From positions 36,677 to 100,676 of the forward strand of contig NW_026731653.1 of NCBI RefSeq assembly GCF_028476545.1: a DNA stretch of 64,000 nucleotides, in the 5' to 3' direction. Positions 56,301 through 64,000 of this stretch are shown here, piece by piece. This DNA comes from Physella acuta. Its lineage: Eukaryota; Mollusca; Gastropoda; Physidae. How positions within the stretch are numbered: position 1 is the first letter of the stretch; each line of letters starts with the position of its first letter. Made by a program: the position numbers and the translations under genes. The notes below the pieces were generated by a model. The model saw nothing but the letters and a program-made list of their open reading frames with translations. It was not told the DNA's origin and searched no databases.

Positions 56301-59300
56301 CATCGTTTGTAGGTAGAGGAGTCACATCGTTTGTAGGTAGAGGAGTCACATCGTTTGTAGGTAGAGGAGTCACATCGTTTGTAGGTAGAGGAGTCACATC
56401 GTTTGTAGGTAGAGGAGTCACATCATTTGTAGGTAGAGGAGTCACATCATTTGTAGGTAGAGGAGTCACATCATTTGTAGGTAGAGGAGTCACATCGTTT
56501 GTAGGTAGAGGAGTGACTCCTTTTGTAGGTAGAGGAGTCACATCATTTGTAGAGGAGTCACATCATTTGTAGGTAGAGGAGTCACATCATTTGTAGGTAG
56601 AGGAGTCACATCGTTTGTAGGTAGAGGAGTCACATCGTTTGTAGAGGAGTGACATCATTTGTAGGTAGAGGAGTCACATCGTTTGTAGGTAGAGGAGTGA
56701 CTCCTTTTGTAGGTAGATAAGTCACATCGTTTGTAGAGGAGTGACATCATTTGTAGGTAGAGGAGTCACATCGTTTGTAGGTAGAGGAGTGACTCCTTTT
56801 GTAGGTAGATAAGTCACATCGTTTATAGAGGAGTGACATCATTTGTAGGTAGAGGAGTCACATCATTTGTAGGTAGAGGAGTCACATCATTTGTAGGTAG
56901 AGGAGTCACATCGTTTGTAGGTAGAGGAGTCACATCGTTTGTAGAGGAGTGACATCATTTGTAGGTAGAGGAGTCACATCATTTGTAGGTAGAGGAGTCA
57001 CATCATTTGTAGGTAGAGGAGTCACATCGTTTGTAGGTAGAGGAGTCACATCGTTTGTAGGTAGAGGAGTGACTCCTTTTGTAGGTAGATAAGTCACATC
57101 GTTTGTAGAGGAGTGACATCATTTGTAGGTAGAGGAGTCACATCATTTGTAGGTAGAGGAGTCACATCATTTGTAGGTAGAGGAGTCACATCGTTTGTAG
57201 GTAGAGGAGTCACATCATTTGTAGGTAGAGGAGTCACATCGTTTGTAGGTAGAGGAGTCACATCGTTTGGAGGTAGAGGAGTGACTCCTTTTGTAGGTAG
57301 ATAAGTCACATCGTTTGTAGAGGAGTGACATCATTTGTAGGTAGAGGAGTCACATCGTTTGTAGGTAGAGGAGTGACTCCTTTTGTAGGTAGATAAGTCA
57401 CATCGTTTGTAGAGGAGTGACATCATTTGTAGGTAGAGGAGTCACATCATTTGTAGGTAGAGGAGTGACATCATTTGTAGGTAGAGGAGTCACATCGTTT
57501 GTAGAGGAGTGACATCATTTGTAGGTAGAGGAGTCATATCATTTGTAGGTAGAGGAGTCACATCGTTTGTAGGTAGAGGAGTCACATCGTTTGTAGAGGA
57601 GTCACATTGTTTGTAGGTAGAGGAGTCACATCGTTTGTAGAGGAGTGACATCATTTGTAGGTAGAGGAGTCACATCGTTTGTAGGTAGAGGAGTCACATC
57701 GTTTGTAGAGGAGTGACATTATTTGTAGGTAGAGGAGTCACATCATTTGTAGGTAGAGGAGTCACATCATTTGTAGGTAGAGGAGTCACATCGTTTGTAG
57801 GTAGAGGAGTCACATCGTTTGTAGGTAGAGGAGTGACTCCTTTTGTAGGTAGATAAGTCACATCGTTTGTAGAGGAGTGACATCATTTGTAGGTAGAGGA
57901 GTCACATCATTTGTAGGTAGAGGAGTCACATCGTTTGTAGGTAGAGGAGTGACTCCTTTTGTAGGTAGAGGAGTCACATCATTTGTAGAGGAGTCACATC
58001 ATTTGTAGGTAGAGGAGTCACATCATTTGTAGGTAGAGGAGTCACATCGTTTGTAGGTAGAGGAGTCACATCGTTTGTAGAGGAGTGACATCATTTGTAG
58101 GTAGAGGAGTCACATCGTTTGTAGGTAGAGGAGTGACTCCTTTTGTAGGTAGATAAGTCACATCGTTTGTAGAGGAGTGACATCATTTGTAGGTAGAGGA
58201 GTCACATCGTTTGTAGGTAGAGGAGTGACTCCTTTTGTAGGTAGATAAGTCACATCGTTTATAGAGGAGTGACATCATTTGTAGGTAGAGGAGTCACATC
58301 ATTTGTAGGTAGAGGAGTCACATCATTTGTAGGTAGAGGAGTCACATCGTTTGTAGGTAGAGGAGTCACATCGTTTGTAGAGGAGTGACATCATTTGTAG
58401 GTAGAGGAGTCACATCATTTGTAGGTAGAGGAGTCACATCATTTGTAGGTAGAGGAGTCACATCGTTTGTAGGTAGAGGAGTCACATCGTTTGTAGGTAG
58501 AGGAGTGACTCCTTTTGTAGGTAGATAAGTCACATCGTTTGTAGAGGAGTGACATCATTTGTAGGTAGAGGAGTCACATCATTTGTAGGTAGAGGAGTCA
58601 CATCATTTGTAGGTAGAGGAGTCACATCGTTTGTAGGTAGAGGAGTCACATCGTTTGTAGGTAGAGGAGTGACTCCTTTTGTAGGTAGATAAGTCACATC
58701 GTTTGTAGAGGAGTGACATCATTTGTAGGTAGAGGAGTCACGTCGTTTGTAGGTAGAGGAGTGACTCCTTTTGTAGGTAGATAAGTCACATCGTTTGTAG
58801 AGGAGTGACATCATTTGTAGGTAGAGGAGTCACATCATTTGTAGGTAGAGGAGTCACATCATTTGTAGGTAGAGGAGTCACATCGTTTGTAGGTAGAGGA
58901 GTCACATCGTTTGTAGGTAGAGGAGTGACTCCTTTTGTAGGTAGATAAGTCACATCGTTTGTAGAGGAGTGACATCATTTGTAGGTAGAGGAGTCACATC
59001 ATTTGTAGGTAGAGGAGTCACATCATTTGTAGGTAGAGGAGTCACATCGTTTGTAGGTAGAGGAGTGACTCCTTTTGTAGGTAGATAAGTCACATCGTTT
59101 GTAGAGGAGTGACATCATTTGTAGGTAGAGGAGTCACATCGATTATAGGTAGAGGAGTGACTCCTTTTGTAGGTAGATAAGTCACATCGTTTGTAGAGGA
59201 GTGAAATCATTTGTAGGTAGAGGAGTCACATCGTTTGTAGGTAGAGGAGTGACTCCTTTTGTAGGTAGATAAGTCACATCGTTTGTAGAGGAGTGACATC

Positions 59301-60215
59301 ATTTGTAGGTAGAGGAGTCACATCGTTTGTAGGTAGAGGAGTGACTCCTTTTGTAGGTAGATAAGTCACATCGTTTATAGAGGAGTGACATCATTTGTAG
59401 GTAGAGGAGTCACATCATTTGTAGGTAGAGGAGTCACATCATTTGTAGGTAGAGGAGTCACATCGTTTGTAGGTAGAGGAGTCACATCATTTGTAGGTAG
59501 AGGAGTCACATCGTTTGTAGGTAGAGGAGTCACATCATTTGTAGGTAGAGGAGTCACATCATTTGTAGGTAGAGGAGTCACATCGTTTGTAGGTAGTGGA
59601 GTCACATCATTTGTAGATAGAGGAGTCACATCAAATGGATCGTTCAGTTGTATAGTTTAAAAAAAATAAACTCTACTTTATCTGCGTATGTCGACATTCA
59701 GGCTTGCATCGGAAGCTTCTTTTAATTCGTTTTATTTTTTAAAACTCAGTAACGAATTTAGTGTTGTTGGCTAGCTGTTTTAATCTATTTTTAGTCATGG
59801 TTCACCCTATGCTTACAAAATAGTTAATCTCTAAACAAAACTGTTTCACCCAATGTTTATAAAATGGTTAATCTCTAAACAAAATTTTTTCACCCAATGT
59901 TTACAAAATGGTTAATCTCTAAACAAAACTGTTTCACCCAATATTTTAAAACTGTTTAATCTCTAAACAAAACTGTTTCACCCAATATTTTAAAACTGTT
60001 TAATCTCTAAACAAAACTGTTTCACCCAATGTTTTTAAAACTGTTTAATCTCTAAACAAAACTGTATCACCCACTGTTTAAAACTAATCTCTAAACCAAA
60101 TTGTCGTCCACAGAAGATCAGCCCCCAGATTGCGGGCTCCTACACCGTACACCCTGATTGGGTGTCCGAACAGCGCCACCCCATCCAACCCGTCCAATCA
60201 AAACCGTCGTCATAG
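44218..60215 (+). CDS. Unrecognised 136-residue protein, 3 coding exons
   Basis: Joining 44218-44393, 46345-46477 and 60114-60215 gives one open frame from ATG to TAG. Introns are GT-AG, in phase 2 and phase 0. The protein is low in hydrophobic residues, with many Pro, Gln and Tyr: [19 protein letters not shown] at the start, [18 protein letters not shown] before the first junction, [19 protein letters not shown] in the middle and [18 protein letters not shown] near the end. I see no signal peptide, membrane span, coiled coil or catalytic motif. It may be a small scaffold or cytoskeletal adaptor, but I do not recognise the family. The coding parts are GC-rich against an AT-rich setting, and 3' UTR signals follow, which supports a real gene. 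Confidence 0.75.
44427..44890 (+). repeat. Intronic minisatellite with ten TGACGTCA (CRE) sites
   Basis: About 11 units of 37-43 bp, each built of TGACGTCAGTGTTGTAG and GATGTTGTATAATACAGAC. I count ten perfect TGACGTCA palindromes (first at 44456-44463, next at 44499-44506) and one TGATGTCA. The same octamer ends the preceding exon. TGACGTCA is the consensus for CREB/ATF factors, so the array could act as an enhancer; that is inference. Confidence 0.9.
44896..45589. other. Intron sequence without visible features
   Basis: It lies between the CRE array and the branch-point array of the 136-residue gene. It holds several G runs and no element ends. Confidence 0.5.
45590..46334 (+). repeat. 14-bp minisatellite of branch-point-like motifs abutting an acceptor
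   Basis: About 50 copies of CTACCTGTGCTAAT or CTACCTGTCCTAAC run almost to the acceptor at 46344. Each unit is pyrimidine-rich and contains CTAAT or CTAAC, which fits the animal branch-point consensus. A longer segment (near 45828-45960) is repeated near 46068-46200, so the array also grew by a 240-bp duplication. Confidence 0.92.
46345..46477 (+). CDS. Second coding exon of the 136-residue protein
   Basis: The acceptor CTCCACAG|G and the strong donor TTCAAG|GTGAGT enclose 133 nt, adding 44 codons ([19 protein letters not shown], then [20 protein letters not shown] and GGVFK). The exon is wedged between two minisatellites: a 14-bp array runs to about 15 nt before its acceptor and a 24-bp array starts about 8 nt after its end. 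Confidence 0.75.
46482..59633 (+). repeat. 13.1 kb intronic 24-bp minisatellite with higher-order structure
   Basis: Some 550 tandem units based on GTCACATCGTTTGTAGG plus TAGAGGA. Three unit classes recur: the 24-bp form (CGTTT or CATTT variants), a 20-bp form that lacks GTAG, and a form beginning GTGACTCCTTTTG and ending GATAA. The third class makes the perfect inverted repeat AGGAGTGACTCCT. Classes follow repeated orders, so higher-order units exist. The array starts about 4-8 nt after a 5' splice site and fills 96% of the intron. Open frames on both strands follow from the 24-bp period and are not genes. Confidence 0.97.
59790..60100 (+). repeat. About 43-bp array running into the last acceptor
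   Basis: Six to seven diverged copies of GTTAATCTCTAAACAAAAC plus TGTTTCACCCAATGTTTA. The last copy reads AAAACTAATCTCTAAACC and lies 14-35 nt before the acceptor at 60113, in branch-point position. Confidence 0.85.
60114..60215 (+). CDS. Last coding exon of the 136-residue protein
   Basis: The acceptor GTCCACAG|AAG is followed by 33 codons and TAG. The end of the protein is Pro-, Gln- and Ser-rich ([12 protein letters not shown]). It keeps the frame of the second exon across the 13.6 kb intron. Confidence 0.75.
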   Translation, partial: KISPQIAGSYTVHPDWVSEQRHPIQPVQSKPSS

Positions 60216-60690
60216 ACGCCACGTGACTTCCGGTCTAGGATTTCTTGGTGTGACAGATGTATGTATGTGTGTATGTATGTAAGATAGTACGCTATTTCTT
60301 TAGAGATTTACTTTTTATATAATCCGGCCATTATACAGGTGTGAGGAAGGTTTTTTAAAAAGATGGAATTATAAAACCCGCAAGTCAGCGGGTTACCAGA
60401 ACAATTTGCTGACTTCTGGGTACACGTGATTTCAGGTTCACCAATTCAGTATTAAAATGTACATATCGCACGTGTATGTTGTATGCGTGTCGGCTTGTAG
60501 TATGTGCTTGTAGGATGCTAGTAATTATGTATGTGTGTGTATTGTTGATGAAAGCAATCAATACTTGCATACTTGTATTTCTAATGTAAATATCTATTGT
60601 TAATAAAATTTTATAATTATATATTGTGTACTGTATATTGTAAAATAATGTAAGACAGAAATGGAATAAAGTTTACTTACAAGATGTATT
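60216..60690 (+). other. Probable 3' UTR with two poly(A) signals
   Basis: AT-rich sequence after the stop carries AATAAA at 60602-60607 and 60665-60670, the second within an ATGGAATAAAG context. A (TATG)n-like stretch lies at 60259-60280. The MITE starting at 60744 lies beyond both signals. Confidence 0.55.
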
Positions 60691-60904
60691 AAATATGAAC
60701 ACGCTATATTTTATTTTGTGTGGACGTACAAGGGGTTTGTGTTCAGTGTTTCTTTCTGACTTTTTTCTCCGGGGGGGGGGGGGGGGGGGGGGGCACTTGA
60801 TATTTTCTGGGGGGGGGGCGGTAAACATTTTTCGGGGGGGCAGAGGCGTAGCGACCCTTCCCGGCGCCCGGGGCGAACTTTCAATTTGGCGCCCCCCCCC
60901 CCCG

Positions 60905-60991
<87 letters not shown>
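60905..60991. repeat. (AT)n followed by (TG)n microsatellite
   Basis: About 34 AT dinucleotides run straight into about 9 TG dinucleotides inside the nested hAT-like element. Confidence 0.97.
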
Positions 60992-61532
60992 ATAATTATG
61001 TGTGTGTGATAGTGTGTTTATATATAAGCTTGTGTGTGGGTAAGAGTGTATTTGTGTGTGTAAGCGTGTGTGTAAGCGTGTATGCTACAGTCCGGACAAG
61101 GTTTAATAATTACATTGTATGATTTTCATTCCTTAAAACTTTACGACAATTTAATTCCCATTAAGATGCGTTTAACTTTTTTTTGCGAAAGATTAGTAAT
61201 GTCAGTAAAAAAAATAAGCCTGATCTGTGTTAGAGGGTAGTTTGTAGCTAACGCTAATATGTTTAGACCAGCCTTTTATGTTCTAGTTTTGAACGATCTC
61301 TGTTGTGATATGGTACATAGTTGGATTCGAAGTTTGTTAGAGTAAGGACACACAAGTGACATACAAGAAGAAGTTATCAGAAATATTTATTGTTCACATT
61401 GGAATACGACATGGGTATTTCGTTGATTGGTTGATGGTATGACAAAATAAGCTAGAGAAAACAAACTGGAATCCAACGGATGTTAACAGCTCGTAGTCCT
61501 TGGATTTCGCAGATTTGCCCTGCCTTCTCGCA

Positions 61533-61754
61533 CACAGTTTCTTCCAGGCATCTTTTCGGGGGGCAAAGCCCCCCGGAAAATTTTTTACGCCCCCCCCCCC
61601 CCCGAACCAAATGAAATTTATATAATTTATATATAGAAAATATATACTTTTAACAGTGTCCGCCCCCCCCCCCGAAGAAAGTTTACCGCCTCCCCCCCTC
61701 CCCCCGAAGATTTCAAGTGCCCCCCCTGGAGAAAAAAGTCTGGAAGAAACACTG
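61533..61754 (-). mobile_element. CAGTGTTTCTTCCAG-type MITE, third nesting level
   Basis: It has near-complete family landmarks, including the hairpin around 61556-61580 and the end GTCTGGAAGAAACACTG. It lies inside the 1.75 kb element, which itself sits inside an older copy of the same MITE family. Flanking duplication is not clear. Confidence 0.88.
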
Positions 61755-62822
61755 ATCAAAAGTATCTGATCTCTCACGTTGAAGTTGAGAGAATCGTAAG
61801 AATCTTACAAAGAACTAGTCGCGTCTTTTTTTTTTAACAAAACTGGCTATTGAAATTGTACATTACGCGTTAATACACTTGGTTTCTTTACTAAGTGTTA
61901 AGAGAGTTATCTACTCACCAATCCAGTACAAATACTTGCGATTTTTGTTAGCGAAAAAAGCGCCCCCCCCCACCCCCACACACACTCATCACAACCATCT
62001 TGGACAAAGTTTGTAGAGCGGTTTTTAACGTAACTGACTTTTTAAAAAAAAAAATGTTACACAATTATACAATGCACAGTACAATTCGTTTCTTTCTGAG
62101 AGCTAAAGGTTGTTTACTCAGAATCCTGTGTAATTTTGCTATTTTATTTAGCCTAAAAGCGCCCCCCCTGCACCATCTTGATAAAAGTCACTAACGTATT
62201 TTACAGTTCAACAATCGTACAATACGTTTTAATACAATTGGTTTCTTTTAATTGTGGTAACGTTTATCGACTCAACAATCTAGTGTAAATTCTTCCGTTT
62301 TAAGTCTCGAAAAAGCGCCCCCCCCCCCCATCTAGGAAAAGCTTCAAAGCGGTTTTGCCGGTCACTGTTTCTTAAGAGTATATGTTTTACATTAAGAAAT
62401 CAAGATAGAAAACAGTTAAATCAGTATGTAAATGCGTGTAGCCATTACGTTTCTTAACTTAGACAGTTTATAATTCAAAACTGCAGCATAAAATCAGCTT
62501 TAAAAAAATTTTCCCACCCCTTTTGGCGCCCCCATAGGGTCGGCGCCCGGGGCGGCCGCCCCCCCCCGCCCCCCCCCTAGCTACGCCTCTGCGGGGGGGG
62601 GGGGGAGGACGACACTAATAAAAGTGTATGTCTGTATACTATATAAATTCCATCTCCTATCTCGTTCGGGAGGGCGGAGCTCCCCCCCCCCCAAGAGATG
62701 CCTGGAAGAAACTGTGTTTTCTGGGACACCGCAGCTCTTAAACAGTTTGCGGCACCCCAATATGTAAGAGCAAACTAATAAATATAGATACTAAAGATAA
62801 TCGAATCCCTAATTAAGAATTA

Positions 62823-63059
62823 TCGGACGGCGTGGCCTAGTGGTAGAGCGCTAGACAGCTACGAAAGTATCGAGTTCGAAACCGCGTTCAAGTCAGTAGA
62901 ATGTCTTTGAGTCCACCCAGCTCATCTTAGCGAAAGGAAAAGCCGGCTGGGCTAAGTGCTGACCACAATATCCCTTCACAATATGCCGAGGTTAAGAAAC
63001 ATGTGAACTCTACTTCATCTGCCCAATGGATCGCTAGGTCTGAAGAGGAATCTTTATTA
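62823..63059 (+). mobile_element. Full-length tRNA-derived SINE with 12-bp target duplication
   Basis: The 237-bp element is flanked by AATTAAGAATTA at 62811-62822 and 63060-63071. The head has box A TGGCCTAGTGG and box B GAGTTCGAAAC at normal tRNA spacing, and the 3' end is an A/T-rich tail. It belongs to a different family from the three SINEs at 12.7, 30.1 and 44.0 kb. Intact duplications suggest a fairly young insertion. It is not a functional tRNA gene, since no cloverleaf closes. Confidence 0.85.
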
Positions 63060-63071
63060 AATTAAGAATTA

Positions 63072-64000
63072 CGACAAGGTGGTGATGTGGGTATCTCACC
63101 GTAGGTCAACATCTTATGCCACCCCCCCCCCCTCTCTACCCCACCCCCCATACCTGTCTAACAATAGTGCAAAAACTAGCACATGATAGAAGAAAAAACG
63201 AACCCACCAGAGCGAAGAGGGAGTTATCCCTGTACAGCATGTATGGGGTGAAGGTCGGTCAAAGCTCTAGCTTTTTTTTTTAAATTTGAGGTCTAGAATT
63301 GAAGAAAAAAACTTGAATGAGAAAGACTCGGTTACAGGTCACTGTATTTCCGCTTCTTTGGTGCTGCTCTATGTTTATTTCTTTGGTGCTGCTCTATGTT
63401 TATTTAGCTTGGCTCAAACTCTATAAACACCTTTTTAAAAAAGTTTGATAGAGTACTTGATGACTATTGCAACCAAAGTAGGTAAGGACGTTTTTTTTTG
63501 TTGTTTTTTTTTAAATTATCCAATATATGTAAACATATACGTGAATGATATTTAAAATCTTTTTATTTTCAAATGTTTGCCTTTAATATGTTCACGAAAC
63601 TACAGTTTCCGAATACACGTAGCTATGTTTTAAACTCTAGTTGGTCACTTGTGATTTATTATAACATTCTTTTTGACTCCATGATTACAAAAAAAATGCA
63701 TTACTTTTGACCGCCTTGATTACATGCATTACTTTTGACCCCTTTCATTACAAAACACACATGCATTACTTTTGACCCTTATAGATCACAACATATACTT
63801 TCATTACTTTAGCCCCCCCCCCCCCTCCAAACTGATTCCAGCACATATATGGATACCTAGAGCTGTTATGTCTTTGTATCCATGAGTTTCAGACAAGCCT
63901 CTGTCCATTCCACTTTCTGGGACTAAAAAACACGTATTTGTATTCTAACTTTCGGGACTTAAATTATTTTATTTGAATAGTTTTCATTATTTCCCGCTTT
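63072..64000. other. Right edge, AT-rich, no gene seen
   Basis: A 24-bp direct duplication (TTTCTTTGGTGCTGCTCTATG) lies at 63355-63400, and TGCATTACTTTTGACC words recur three times at 63695-63780. Nothing coding. Confidence 0.5.

Larger units (their letters stand above)
60841..62591 (+). mobile_element. hAT-like element (1751 bp) nested in a MITE
   Basis: It begins CAGAGGCGTAGCGACCC, ends CTAGCTACGCCTCTG, and is flanked by CGGGGGGG at 60833-60840 and 62592-62599. Both ends carry GGCGCCCGGGGCG motifs. The inside holds an (AT)n/(TG)n microsatellite, another MITE (61533-61754), and AT-rich sequence with three scattered AAAAGCGCCCCCCC motifs. No transposase is visible, so it is non-autonomous. 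Confidence 0.9.
60744..62716 (+). mobile_element. CAGTGTTTCTTCCAG-type MITE split by a 1.75 kb hAT-like insertion
   Basis: The left part is 60744-60840 (CAGTGTTTCTTTCTGAC to a G run). The right part is 62592-62716 (G run, AATAAAAGTGTATG, right end GCCTGGAAGAAACTGTG). The two halves share the duplicated CGGGGGGG at the break. Outer duplications are not clear. Confidence 0.88.

Noticed and set aside
46482-59633. Long open frames on both strands (repeats of TSFVGRGV on plus, TPLPTNDV on minus)
   Set aside because: They follow directly from the 24-bp period in an intron; copies differ only with the DNA unit, and no start, splice or coding context exists.
59630-59700. SINE 3' fragment (CAAATGGATCGTT and AAACTCTACTTTATCTGC)
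   Set aside because: The words resemble the SINE at 62.8 kb but are in the wrong order, so common origin is uncertain.
62823-62890. tRNA gene
   Set aside because: Promoter boxes are present but the acceptor and anticodon arms do not close. It is the head of a SINE with a body, tail and target duplications.

Overview
The window looks like animal nuclear DNA. It is AT-rich, has introns, and is crowded with minisatellites, hAT-type DNA transposons and tRNA-derived SINEs. I infer a mollusc, most likely a gastropod, from this repeat style and from an animal-wide gene (ADISSP/C20orf27); the species is not determined. I see no bacterial, viral or organellar genes, no rRNA or true tRNA gene, and no CRISPR array.

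Layout. 1-28 kb: no gene I can prove. It is a patchwork of tandem arrays (unit lengths about 15-49 bp), hAT-type MITEs, one 2.4 kb hAT element with transposase remains (19792-22169), and a few short coding-like stretches listed as weak candidate exons. 28.5-36 kb: a complete gene on the minus strand for a 171-residue ADISSP/C20orf27 (UPF0687) homologue. It has four coding exons between 32555 and 29287 and a probable 5' non-coding exon ending at 35686. 36.3-38.2 kb: a BED-finger (Charlie/ZBED5-like) hAT element carrying a younger MITE. 38.9-43 kb: dispersed repeats, another hAT-like element with a Helitron-like end, and arrays. 44.2-60.7 kb: a plus-strand gene for a 136-residue protein I do not recognise, with three coding exons; its second visible intron is 13.6 kb, of which 13.1 kb is a single 24-bp minisatellite. 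60.7-64 kb: nested hAT-type elements, a SINE with clear target-site duplications, and unremarkable AT-rich sequence.

Two themes stand out. First, four minisatellites lie on or just past 5' splice sites. In the ADISSP homologue the repeat unit is a tandem copy of the exon end plus its splice donor. In the other gene one array repeats the exon-end motif TGACGTCA, another begins a few bases past the donor, and two more run up to acceptors and repeat branch-point-like motifs. Second, at least ten transposons can be delimited to the base by matching 8-bp target-site duplications, and several are nested in each other or in the arrays. This gives a relative order of insertion and array growth. By my tally about 25 kb, some 40% of the window, is tandem repeat.
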